From Euryhalocaulis sp050486445 (GTDB lineage Bacteria > Pseudomonadota > Alphaproteobacteria > Caulobacterales > Maricaulaceae), in the NCBI GenBank assembly GCA_050486445.1, contig JBJHDH010000015.1, forward strand, positions 7,065-71,064: a stretch of 64,000 nt of DNA, given 5' to 3'. The position numbers were made by a program, and so were the translations under genes. Shown here piece after piece: positions 10,421-18,529 of the stretch (positions are counted from its first letter, which is position 1; each line of letters opens with the position of its first letter). The notes under the pieces are model-generated. The model was given only the letters and a program-made list of their open reading frames with translations, was not told the DNA's origin and did no database searches.

Positions 10421-11014
10421 TCAGGCCAGGCGCCGGCCCAGCCGGCGCATCCGGTCCAGCCATTTGTCCCGGCGCTTCGGCCCCGCGCCTTCCACCAGCC
10501 CCAACACCGTGTCCCGCACCGGGCGAATGCCGACAAAGCGCAGGATGTTGCGTTCCAGACTCTTGAGACTGTGGGCGCGGAAAAACCAGCGATAGACCGG
10601 CCCCGGCATACCCATCGTCACGATCACGCGCGCCGACTTGCCGCGCCATCCGGGTTTCCACCCCTTGCCGCTGGCGTTGGGGACCAGCGCGCCATCCGGC
10701 GCCGGTCTGGCGACCTGCTCCAGAAACGCTTTCAGCAAGGCCGGCATCGTCCCCAGCCAGAGCGGATAGATAATCACCAGATGGTCCGCTGCGCCGATGG
10801 CTGCGCGGGCGGCCTGCAATCCTTCCGGAACCGGCTCGTGAATCCATTCGCGCTGGCTGCGCAGCAACGGAGTATCCAGCCGCGCCACATCCACCGTCTC
10901 CACGCTGGCGCCCGCCTCCGCCGCCCCTTCCGCATAGGCGTCCGCCAGCGCATGACACAGATGCGGCGCCCCTGCGTCCGGATGCCCCTGAATGATGACG
11001 ACGCGCTTTGTCAT
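10421..11014 (-). CDS. Flavodoxin-fold NAD(P)H:quinone oxidoreductase-like protein
   Basis: A 197-residue Flavodoxin_2-family protein (NQO/MdaB/YwrO-like). The N-terminal strand and loop VVIIQGHPD and the FMN/FAD-contact region HLVIIYPLWLGTMPALLKAF are typical, as is TMGMPGP later. Such enzymes perform two-electron reduction of quinones or nitro compounds. It is convergent with the SDR, 33 bases away. Confidence 0.88.
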   Translation of the reverse strand: MTKRVVIIQGHPDAGAPHLCHALADAYAEGAAEAGASVETVDVARLDTPLLRSQREWIHEPVPEGLQAARAAIGAADHLVIIYPLWLGTMPALLKAFLEQVARPAPDGALVPNASGKGWKPGWRGKSARVIVTMGMPGPVYRWFFRAHSLKSLERNILRFVGIRPVRDTVLGLVEGAGPKRRDKWLDRMRRLGRRLA

Positions 11015-11044
11015 GGCCGGCTCTCCTGTTCCGAAGCGCCAGCA

Positions 11045-11150
11045 TCACTCCGCCCGCCGCACGCCCGCCATGCGCCGGATCAAATCGACGTTGGCCCACA
11101 GCCTGCGCCGGGCCCGCTCATAGGCGGCTTGATTATACCCGTCGAATTAA
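11045..11150 (-). pseudogene. Possible displaced 3' end of the adjacent hypothetical gene
   Basis: Minus-strand reading frame with no start codon, ending at 11045, that encodes a protein-like tail (GYNQAAYERARRRLWANVDL...). It lies just downstream of the hypothetical gene at 11133-11612 but in another frame. A palindrome-type repeat sits in the 3' part of that gene. This looks like the original C-terminus cut off by a repeat insertion or frameshift; that interpretation is inferred. Confidence 0.35.
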
Positions 11151-11612
11151 AGGGCCGGAAACATGGTTCCCGAATTGCGCATCGCCATCTTCCTCCCCCC
11201 TGCCTTCGCCGAAGCGGGGCCTCGGCTCCGCGCAGGCAGGCCGCATCTCGGCCAGACCCATCTCGGCCAGCCGCGCTTCGACGGCTTCCTCCAGCCTCGG
11301 CGCGACCCGCTCCTGCACCCGCGCCTCGATCAGCTCGGTGATCTCGTCTTCCATCGCCTGATGCGCGTCCATCATGTCCTGCGGCGTCATGCCGGGCGGA
11401 CAGCCTGGATACTGCGGGACAGCGGCGGCGATGCGCGCCTCCTCGGCGCCCAGCGCCCTGGCCAGCGACGCCAGCTTCGCCGCCGCCGCGCCGGCTTTAT
11501 GCGGCCGGGTTTCGATTTCGCGCATCAGCGCCGTCATTGCCACGCGCATCGCGTCGGCGGGACTGGGGTGGTTGGAGGATGGATTGTGTGAGGACGCATT
11601 GTGTCTTGCCAT
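11133..11612 (-). CDS. Hypothetical protein, C-terminus altered by repeat
   Basis: A 159-residue hypothetical protein. Residues 20-120 are plausible Ala- and Glu-rich helices (MREIETRPHKAGAAAAKLAS, MEDEITELIEARVQER). From about residue 122 the sequence becomes low-complexity (RPACAEPRPRFGEGRGEEDG) because the frame reads through a GC-rich repeat at 11190-11240. A short protein-like frame resumes downstream out of phase, so the gene may be broken. No family was recognised. Confidence 0.5.
   Translation of the reverse strand: MARHNASSHNPSSNHPSPADAMRVAMTALMREIETRPHKAGAAAAKLASLARALGAEEARIAAAVPQYPGCPPGMTPQDMMDAHQAMEDEITELIEARVQERVAPRLEEAVEARLAEMGLAEMRPACAEPRPRFGEGRGEEDGDAQFGNHVSGPLIRRV
11190..11240. 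repeat. Partial composite palindrome inside a gene 3' end
   Basis: CCTCCCCCCTGCC followed by CCGAAGCGGGG and a second GC-rich arm. It resembles part of the CCTCCCC/GGGGAGG palindrome family found near 37.7, 38.4, 39.9 and 45.2 kb. It falls within the 3' part of the hypothetical gene and explains that protein's odd tail. Confidence 0.45.
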
Positions 11613-12141
11613 GGCTCATTCTGGTGCCAAACCCATGCGCCGTGTGTTTTGTGGTGGCCTGGGTTTTACTTTTCAACGTGTTGCTGGAAAAAATGCGGGG
11701 AAATTCCGCGGAATCTCCATACCCCCGCTGGCGGGCTTATTCTGGCCCCGGTTCCGCCGCCTGGGGAAGATGGCCATCACCATTGGCGGCGGGGCGTGTG
11801 TGGCGCGTCCGGCGAAGGGGGTGATGCCCCGGCTGCCCGGCGCGGCTCGTGGAGAGGCGGACGGCACTAAACGACCGACCGTTCCAAATCCCACGCTGGA
11901 ATCGGTGGCGAGAGCTTCCGGGAAATCCACACGCGGAGCGCCGGCGGGAGCCCAAACTTCCTCTTGGCGCCGTAAATAAATCGGGTTCGTAGCTGGTGCT
12001 CCGCATCCCCACATTGTTCCATAGCCCGGCGGCTCACCGCGCGGCGCTACAGGCGTGCGCCTGGATTTCTGAAAACGAGATGCCTGAAAACAGGGCGCGG
12101 TTGATCCTCCCCTGCGCGTTACGCCTGATGAAGAGAAAGCC
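11613..12141. other. Gene-free interval holding a dispersed repeat
   Basis: About 530 bases between the hypothetical gene and anmK with no convincing coding region on either strand. It contains one copy of a ~150-base inverted dispersed repeat (11863-12012) and a half palindrome GATCCTCCCCTGCGCG near 12104. Frames open here are arginine- and serine-rich and look like chance frames. Confidence 0.6.
11863..12012 (-). repeat. Dispersed ~150-bp repeat, copy A (inverted relative to copy B)
   Basis: Read on the minus strand, this matches 37987-38137 over its whole length at about nine bases in ten, counted by eye. Shared landmarks are CCAGCTACGAACCCGATTTA, TTCCCGGAAGCTCTCGCCAC and GGTCGGTCGTTTAGTGCC. 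Both copies are open in one frame, but nearly all differences would change amino acids. It is therefore probably a non-coding element rather than a gene. Confidence 0.85.
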
Positions 12142-13314
12142 TCACCCAGCCCGGCGGGCCGGCGCGCCCGGCGCGCTGTGCAGCACGCCGCCCGGCATCG
12201 GCCGCGGAACTCCCGTCGTCGAGGGCGCAGTCAGCGGCAGGCCGCGCATATGGCGCACGGCGAGCCAGGCGAACAGCTCCGCCTCCAGCACATCGCCGCG
12301 CCACCCCGCCGCCTCCGCCGGCAGCACGCGGGAGGGCGTGCAAAGTCGGGCCAGCGCCGCCATCAGCGCGTTATTGCGCCGTCCGCCACCCGAGACCACG
12401 AGCTGCTCCGGCGGCGAGCCCGCCCATTTCAGCCCGCGCGCCACGCCGGCGGCGGCCAGCTCGGTCAGCAGCGCGGCGCCATCCTCCAGCGACAGCCCCG
12501 CCGCCAGCTCGTGCGTGAATTCATAGCGGTCCAGTGATTTGGGCGGCGGCGCGTCGAAGAACGGATTGGCCAGCAGCGCCGCCAGCCGCGCCGCGTCCAC
12601 GCGCCCGTTGGCGGCCAGCACGCCGCCCGCGTCCATCATGCCGCCGCCATTGGCGCGCACCCACTGGTCGATGGGGCCGCTGGCCGGACCGCAATCGAAC
12701 GCGGTCACAATCCCGTCCGAGCCCACCAGAGTCAGGTTCGCCACGCCGCCGAGATTGAGCGCGGCGCCCGATTTGGATCTGGAGGGCGGAACGCAGCCGT
12801 CACGTTGCAACAGCGCGGCGTGATAGAGCGCGGCCAGCGGCGCGCCATGCCCGCCCGCCGACACGTCGGCGCTGCGGAAATCATCTACCGTGCCAATCCC
12901 GGTCAGCGCCGCCAGCAGCGCGCCATCGCCGATCTGTCTGGTGGCGCCAACGCGCCCGTCCGCCGGGGCGCGGTGCAGCACGGTCTGGCCGTGAAACCCG
13001 ATCAGATCGACATCGCCCGGCGCCATCCCGGCCTTGTCCAGCAGGTCCAGCCCCGCCGCCGCGCAGGCGCGGGAAAGCGCATCGCCCGCCGCCGCGAAGA
13101 TGTCCGGCTCCGGCCCCTCAAACGCCCATGCGCGGGCGGCGGAAACCGCCTCCTCCAGCAGCGCGCGCAATTCCGGCTCGAACGGCGTGCATTCCGCAGG
13201 GCCGGGAACGATATGGGTCTCGCCGTCCGTTTCCAGAATGGCGCAGTCCAGCCCGTCCAGCGACGTGCCGGTCATGAATCCCATCGCCCGCATGACCCTG
13301 CTTGCCATGCCCAT
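12142..13314 (-). CDS. anmK: Anhydro-N-acetylmuramic acid kinase AnmK
   Basis: A 390-residue AnmK, which phosphorylates and opens 1,6-anhydro-MurNAc in cell-wall recycling. Signatures are GFMTGTSLDGLDCAI near the N-terminus, IGFHGQTVLHR, NLGGVANLT, AFDCGPASGPID and VVSGGGRRNNALM. The start could be 13314, 13308 or 13293 (MRAMGFM). The last gives the family's normal N-terminus and would leave the tyrS promoter outside the gene. It is divergent from tyrS. Confidence 0.93.
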   Translation of the reverse strand: MGMASRVMRAMGFMTGTSLDGLDCAILETDGETHIVPGPAECTPFEPELRALLEEAVSAARAWAFEGPEPDIFAAAGDALSRACAAAGLDLLDKAGMAPGDVDLIGFHGQTVLHRAPADGRVGATRQIGDGALLAALTGIGTVDDFRSADVSAGGHGAPLAALYHAALLQRDGCVPPSRSKSGAALNLGGVANLTLVGSDGIVTAFDCGPASGPIDQWVRANGGGMMDAGGVLAANGRVDAARLAALLANPFFDAPPPKSLDRYEFTHELAAGLSLEDGAALLTELAAAGVARGLKWAGSPPEQLVVSGGGRRNNALMAALARLCTPSRVLPAEAAGWRGDVLEAELFAWLAVRHMRGLPLTAPSTTGVPRPMPGGVLHSAPGAPARRAG

Positions 13315-13329
13315 CCCTGTTGCTATAGG
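13302..13329 (+). promoter_or_regulatory. Candidate tyrS promoter
   Basis: TTGCCA (13302-13307), 16 bases, then TATAGG (13324-13329), about 25 bases before the tyrS ATG at 13354. It overlaps the 5' end of the longest anmK reading frame, which supports a shorter anmK start. The call rests on motif spacing only. Confidence 0.45.
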
Positions 13330-13353
13330 CCGCCCCGGAACGGATCGCGCACC

Positions 13354-14592
13354 ATGACCTACAAATCAAAGCTCGTCACCCTGCTCACAGAGCGGGGCTA
13401 TCTCTACCAGGCCACCAGCATTGAGGGCCTGGACGAGGCCGCCAAACCCGGCGGGCTGGTCGGCTATATCGGCTTTGACGCCACCGCCTCCAGCCTGCAT
13501 GTCGGCTCGCTGGTGCAGATCATGCTGCTGCGCCGGATGCAGCAGGCCGGCTGCAAGCCGATCATCGTGCTGGGCGGCGCCACCACCAAGATCGGCGACC
13601 CCTCCGGCAAGGACAAGTCGCGCTCCATGCTCACCGACGCGCAGATCGCGGCGAACAAGGAAGGCATCCTCAAGCCGTTCGGAAAACTGCTCTCCATCGG
13701 CGAGGGACCCACCGACGCCATTGTCGTGGACAATGACGAGTGGCTGTCGAAATTCGGCTATCTGGACTTCCTGCGGGAATACGGCGCGCACTTCACCATC
13801 AACCGCATGCTGACCTTTGACAGCGTCAAGCTGCGGCTGGAACGGGAACAGCCCCTCACCTTCCTCGAATTCAACTACATGCTGCTTCAGGCAGTCGACT
13901 TCCTCGAGCTGTTCCGCCGCTATAATTGCCGCCTGCAACTGGGCGGCGCCGACCAGTGGGGCAACATCCTCAATGGCGTGGAGCTGTGCCGCCGTGTGGA
14001 TAGCGCGGAGACGTTCGGCTTCACCACGCCGCTCATCACCACCGCTTCGGGCGCCAAGATGGGCAAGACCGCCGAGGGCGCGGTGTGGCTGAACGACGAC
14101 CTGCTCGGCTCCTACGAATACTGGCAGTTCTGGCGCAACACAGAGGACGCGGATGTCGGCCGCTTCCTGCGACTGTTCACCGACGTGCCGCTGGACGAGA
14201 TCGCCCGGCTGGAAGCGCTGGAAGGCGCGGAGATCAACGCCGCCAAGATCGTGCTGGCTAACGAGGCGACGGCGATGCTGCACGGCCGCGCCGCCGCCGA
14301 GAGCGCGGAGGCCGCCGCGCGCGCCACGTTCGAGCAGGGCGCGACTTCCGCCGATCTGCCGCGCACCATGATCGAAGGCGCCGCGCCTTACGCCACCGCC
14401 GCGCTGGTGAAGGCCGCCGGTCTCGCCGCCTCGATGGGCGAGGCCAAGCGCAAGATCGCCGAGGGCGCGGTCCGCATCAATGACCAGCGTATCGCCGAAC
14501 CGCGCATGCACTCTTATGACGAATTGCTCCCCGAGATCGGCGCCTTCAAGGTCCAGCTCGGCAAGCGCATCGTGCTGGTCACGCCGGAATAG
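13354..14592 (+). CDS. tyrS: Tyrosyl-tRNA synthetase
   Basis: A 412-residue class I aminoacyl-tRNA synthetase that charges tRNA-Tyr. The HIGH-type motif is HVGSL near residue 49 and the KMSKS-type loop is KMGKT. GYIGFDATASSLHVGSL, QLGGADQWGN and the C-terminal S4-like segment (KRKIAEGAVRINDQRI) complete the TyrS layout. The longer upstream frame is anmK antisense, so the ATG at 13354 is chosen. Confidence 0.97.
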   Translation: MTYKSKLVTLLTERGYLYQATSIEGLDEAAKPGGLVGYIGFDATASSLHVGSLVQIMLLRRMQQAGCKPIIVLGGATTKIGDPSGKDKSRSMLTDAQIAANKEGILKPFGKLLSIGEGPTDAIVVDNDEWLSKFGYLDFLREYGAHFTINRMLTFDSVKLRLEREQPLTFLEFNYMLLQAVDFLELFRRYNCRLQLGGADQWGNILNGVELCRRVDSAETFGFTTPLITTASGAKMGKTAEGAVWLNDDLLGSYEYWQFWRNTEDADVGRFLRLFTDVPLDEIARLEALEGAEINAAKIVLANEATAMLHGRAAAESAEAAARATFEQGATSADLPRTMIEGAAPYATAALVKAAGLAASMGEAKRKIAEGAVRINDQRIAEPRMHSYDELLPEIGAFKVQLGKRIVLVTPE

Positions 14593-17500
14593 TCATTCCT
14601 CATCCGGCGGTAACTGCGCGCCGGTCTCGAACAGGCGGCGCAGAAATCCGGGCGCCAGCCCCGACAGCGGATTGACCAGAACCGTGGCGCCGCTGAACGG
14701 TCCGCTCGCCGTATAGGAAAAGGCGAACAGCCCCTCGCCCGGGCGCGCGCCCAGCACGTCGCCCAGCACATGGTTCGGAAACATGGCCGGCGCCACCGCG
14801 CCATTCAACGCCAGCGCCTGGCGTGAAAGATCGACCTCGCCATTGACCGTGACGCCCAGCGATGCGCCCACGGCGCGGCCTTCACTGATCGTCAGCCGTC
14901 CGTTCGCCAGCGCAGCGCGCGCCTGAAATTCGGAAAAGCTCATCCCCTCGCCGCCCAGCGTCTCGGCCAGCCCGCCCAGCGAAGCCAGCGACAGGATACG
15001 CGCCAGGATCGGCGCCTGCGTCACGGTAAAATTGTTCATCCGCGCCTCGAAGAGCCACGGCGCCCCGGGCTCGGACGAGGCCCCGGTGAGATGCAGCGTT
15101 CCCCCGCGCACACCGCGGGCGCCGAACAGCGTGCGGACCAGCAGGCCGGCGTCTTCCGCGTGAGCGTCGAACGTGCGGACCGCGCCCCCGGTCGGCAGCA
15201 GGCGCGCATCTACCGGGCGGCCGTCCGCGAGCGCGTCCAGCGTCAGCGTGGTGAGCATCTCGCCGTCATGCGACAGCGACAGCAGCGCCTCGGTCAGCTC
15301 CGCCTCGGGTCCGAGCGACAGCCGGTCGATCTGGGCGTCGAGCAGCAGCGGAACGCCAACCCCGCCCGCGGCGCCGCGCGACAGGCCGGAAACCCACTGC
15401 GAAGCGTCCATGTGCCTGCCCGCGAGCGAAAGGCGCAGCGTTTCACCCTCGCGCCCGGCCACGATCCGGTCGAGATCGGCATAGCCCTCCAGACGCAGCG
15501 GCGCGATCTCGGCCGCCATCAGCCGTCCGTCCGGGCCCAGCAGCGCACGCGCCGCCACATCCAGACCCGGCCCGGTTAATCCGGCATTTTCCAGCCGGAC
15601 CTCGCCCGTCTCCCCATCGCGCTCCAGCGTCAGGCGCGCCTCTCCCGGCGCTCCGGCGGGCTTGCGCCAGGCCCCAACATCCAGCGCAGCGGGGCCGAGA
15701 TCTACCCGCAGATCGGCCTGCTGGATGTCCAGGCCATTGCCAACAGTCTGTATGCGTACCGGAACCGGCCCGTCGACAAAGGCGCGCAACGGTGCGCCCA
15801 GCGCATCGAAATCGGCCTGGTCCAGCGCGCCCGAAATGTCGAAGCGTGTGCCCGGCGCATCGCCTGAGAAGAAATCCTGACGCCACTCCACCACCGCCTC
15901 GACCGGGCCGATGCGCGCCGGTCCGGACGCCACCATGCCCTGCGGTGTGGCGCGCAACGTCACACGCCCGTCCGTGATCGGAAAATCGGGCAGTGGGCCC
16001 GGCGCGGCTACGTCCTCAAACACGCCCTCTACCGAAAACCCGACACGGCGGGCGGCGACGGAGCGGCGCATCGGCCGCCAGACCGAAAACTCCATCACGC
16101 CTTCACCGCTGACAGAATCCGGGTCGACGCCGAAGGCCCCCGGGAAACCCAGCGGCTCGTAATCCAGCAGGGTCAGCATGTCGGTGACGCTGCCGCGCGC
16201 CCGTCCTGCGATGCGCGCCAGCGCGCCGCGCGGAAACAGACGCGGAATCTCCACGGCCCCGCTGTCGAGCGTAATATCGCCGATACGTCCGCTGTCGAGC
16301 GTCATGGAAAAGGAATTGCCATGCAGCACCGCCGCGCCCGCCGCCTCTGTCACCGGCGGCAGATCGGCCAGATACCGCGCCCGGCCGCCCTCCACGCGGA
16401 AAGTAATGGTCAGCATCTCGTCGGTCAGAACCCCCGCCTCAATCTTTTCCGGGGACAGATCCAGGGTTACATGCGCGTCATGGATACGGCCGGCCTCGAC
16501 ATTCGCCTCGATCCAGTCGCGTCCACCGTCGGCGAACCCTGCCGGCCAGAAGCGCAGCACATCCTGGGGCGAGGATTCCCCCGCCAGCGGGCCGGTCAGC
16601 GAAAGGACCGGGCGCAGCCGGCCGCTGGGCCCCGGCGCCAGACCGGCCGAACCGGACATCCGCGCCGTCATGGGACCCAGTCCCGCCTCCAGCAAATCCA
16701 GCCGGGCCATCCGGCCGGAGGGCATGAAACGGCCGCGCACCGTCGCCCAGTCAGCGGCCGCCGGATCCGCATCGCCGAACCGGAAAACCGGCTCGTTGAA
16801 TTCAAGATCGAACAGAAAGCCGCCGTCTTCCACCGGCCCCTCGATATGGCCGCGCGCCGCCAATACAGCGCGGCTGGAATCGATACGCGCCTCGCGCAAT
16901 GTCGCGCGCCGCTGGGCGACATCGAAATCAATGGCGATCACCGCGGCGTGCAGGGCAATGCCGCTATCGCCGTCTCCATCCCCGCCACTATCGCCAACCA
17001 CCAGCCGCCCTTCCCCGGCCTCGGCGCGCAGCGTTACGCTCTGCAACCGGTCCTGCGCCAGCACGGCGCGAAGACTGGCGCTCGCGTCCGCATCCAGCGC
17101 GCTCAGCAACGCCATGGCGCCGCGCCTGGGTGCGGAATGCGCGCCATTAAGACCGGTAATGTCGATATCGATCTCGGTGCGGGTACGCCGCGCCTGCACA
17201 CGCGCCGAAAGCATGGCGTCGCCGCCGGGCTGCACCAGGCGGCCGGAAGCTCCGCCATGCGCCTCGCCATCGGCCCCGGCATAATCCAGCCCGGCGTCTT
17301 CGATCCGCCAGCGCAGATCGGCAATGGAATCCACGACATGCAGCGTGACGCGGGAAAGATGGAGTCCGCGCAGACGGGACAATTCCGGCATCCCCGCGGC
17401 GCCCTGCGGCAGCGCATCCGCCACGGAGGATTCCGGCGGCCCGACATGCAGCCGGACACGGCCCGACACATCGCGCAACAAGGTGAAGGCCCCGCCTTCC

Positions 17501-17853
17501 GCCTCAATCCGCACGGGGCGGAACTGACGGCGCAGCAGACTGAACGCCGGCAGGGCGGCGGCCAGCCGCGTGGCGTGCGCCAGCTCCTGCCCTTCCGCGT
17601 CCAGAATCGTCACATCGGTCGCGGTAACGACCACGGCGCGCTCGTCCGCCGACCATTCGCTGCTGATTCCGCCGATGCGCACATACTGGTCGGAAAAGGC
17701 GCTGGCGAAGGCGCGCTCCGCCGGCTCGCGCAACAGGCCTGCGTCAATCTGCCGCCCGCTGAGCCCGAACACCAGCAGCGCAGCGCCCGCCAGCGCGACG
17801 ACCAGAACCAGCGTGGCGACTTCCGCCAGGATCAGGCCTACGCGCCGGGTCAT
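14593..17853 (-). CDS. Large AsmA/YhdP-like envelope protein (DUF3971)
   Basis: A 1086-residue protein with one N-terminal membrane helix (residues 5-27, LILAEVATLVLVVALAGAALLV) followed by a long periplasmic region of repeating beta-strand character, as in YhdP/TamB/AsmA-type proteins that bridge the membranes and move phospholipid. The C-terminal MNNFTVTQAPILARILSLASLGGL is a typical AsmA_2/DUF3971 ending. The start at 17853 (MTRRVGLIL) puts the helix at the N-terminus. It is divergent from bcp with a 62-base gap and convergent with tyrS. Confidence 0.85.
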   Translation of the reverse strand: MTRRVGLILAEVATLVLVVALAGAALLVFGLSGRQIDAGLLREPAERAFASAFSDQYVRIGGISSEWSADERAVVVTATDVTILDAEGQELAHATRLAAALPAFSLLRRQFRPVRIEAEGGAFTLLRDVSGRVRLHVGPPESSVADALPQGAAGMPELSRLRGLHLSRVTLHVVDSIADLRWRIEDAGLDYAGADGEAHGGASGRLVQPGGDAMLSARVQARRTRTEIDIDITGLNGAHSAPRRGAMALLSALDADASASLRAVLAQDRLQSVTLRAEAGEGRLVVGDSGGDGDGDSGIALHAAVIAIDFDVAQRRATLREARIDSSRAVLAARGHIEGPVEDGGFLFDLEFNEPVFRFGDADPAAADWATVRGRFMPSGRMARLDLLEAGLGPMTARMSGSAGLAPGPSGRLRPVLSLTGPLAGESSPQDVLRFWPAGFADGGRDWIEANVEAGRIHDAHVTLDLSPEKIEAGVLTDEMLTITFRVEGGRARYLADLPPVTEAAGAAVLHGNSFSMTLDSGRIGDITLDSGAVEIPRLFPRGALARIAGRARGSVTDMLTLLDYEPLGFPGAFGVDPDSVSGEGVMEFSVWRPMRRSVAARRVGFSVEGVFEDVAAPGPLPDFPITDGRVTLRATPQGMVASGPARIGPVEAVVEWRQDFFSGDAPGTRFDISGALDQADFDALGAPLRAFVDGPVPVRIQTVGNGLDIQQADLRVDLGPAALDVGAWRKPAGAPGEARLTLERDGETGEVRLENAGLTGPGLDVAARALLGPDGRLMAAEIAPLRLEGYADLDRIVAGREGETLRLSLAGRHMDASQWVSGLSRGAAGGVGVPLLLDAQIDRLSLGPEAELTEALLSLSHDGEMLTTLTLDALADGRPVDARLLPTGGAVRTFDAHAEDAGLLVRTLFGARGVRGGTLHLTGASSEPGAPWLFEARMNNFTVTQAPILARILSLASLGGLAETLGGEGMSFSEFQARAALANGRLTISEGRAVGASLGVTVNGEVDLSRQALALNGAVAPAMFPNHVLGDVLGARPGEGLFAFSYTASGPFSGATVLVNPLSGLAPGFLRRLFETGAQLPPDEE

Positions 17854-17915
17854 GCGGCGCAGCTCCCGCCCCGTCCGGTCTGGACCCGCGCGCCATCCAT
17901 GCCTAGGCAGACTCC

Positions 17916-18389
17916 ATGAGCAAGATTCCCGAAGCTGGCGATCCCGCCCCCGATTTCGACCTTCCCGCCGATAGCGGCGGCCGTGCTCGGTTGCGCGACT
18001 ATCACGGCAAGACGCTGGTTCTCTATTTCTATCCCAAGGACGATACGTCCGGCTGCACACGCCAGGCGCAGGAATTCAGCCAGAACATCAAGGCGTTTCG
18101 CGCCGCGGGCGCGGAGATTCTGGGCGTGTCGCGGGATAATCCGGCCAGACATGACAAATTCAAAGCGAAACATGATCTGGCCGTTACTCTCGCGTCGGAT
18201 GAAGATGGCGAGGTTTGCAATCTTTACGCCGTGTGGAAGGAAAAAACCCTGTATGGCCGCAAATACATGGGTGTCGAGCGATCCACCTTTCTGATTGACG
18301 CAAAAGGACGCATCGCACATCTCTGGCGCAATGTGCGCGTTCCGGGCCATGTCCCGCAAGTCCTTGATGCGGTTGTGGAACTATCCTGA
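17916..18389 (+). CDS. bcp: Bcp/PrxQ-type thioredoxin-dependent peroxiredoxin
   Basis: A 157-residue peroxiredoxin of the Bcp group. The peroxidatic cysteine is C47 in DDTSGCTRQA. The resolving cysteine found five residues later in E. coli Bcp is absent; the only other Cys is C101 (EVCNLY), so the catalytic cycle may be 1-Cys or use C101. Downstream strands (GVERSTFLIDAKGRI) are typical. It reduces peroxides in the cytoplasm. Confidence 0.93.
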   Translation: MSKIPEAGDPAPDFDLPADSGGRARLRDYHGKTLVLYFYPKDDTSGCTRQAQEFSQNIKAFRAAGAEILGVSRDNPARHDKFKAKHDLAVTLASDEDGEVCNLYAVWKEKTLYGRKYMGVERSTFLIDAKGRIAHLWRNVRVPGHVPQVLDAVVELS

Positions 18390-18405
18390 CTGCGAACCGG
18401 AAGGC

Positions 18406-18425
18406 GGACGTTAACGTCCACTCAA
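18406..18425 (+). promoter_or_regulatory. Candidate CtrA box with a 14-bp palindrome upstream of the M23-bactofilin operon
   Basis: GGACGTTAACGTCC (18406-18419) is a perfect palindrome, and TTAA-CGTCCAC-TCAA (18411-18425) differs by one base from the CtrA full site TTAA-N7-TTAA. It lies about 105 bases upstream of the peptidase start and close to the bcp stop. Function is inferred from the motif and from the presence of ctrA in this genome. Confidence 0.5.
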
Positions 18426-18529
18426 CCATAAACCGGCACCATCCGGCTCGCGCTATGTGCTTGAATCATGAGCCGGGTTACGCTTTCATGGACCTTATTG
18501 GGGAGTTAGAGGGTGGGGGCCCAGAGGGC

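Noticed and set aside
13302..13329. anmK N-terminus at 13314 as certain
   Set aside because: A good tyrS promoter overlaps it and the family N-terminus begins nearer 13293, so the longest start is kept only as provisional.
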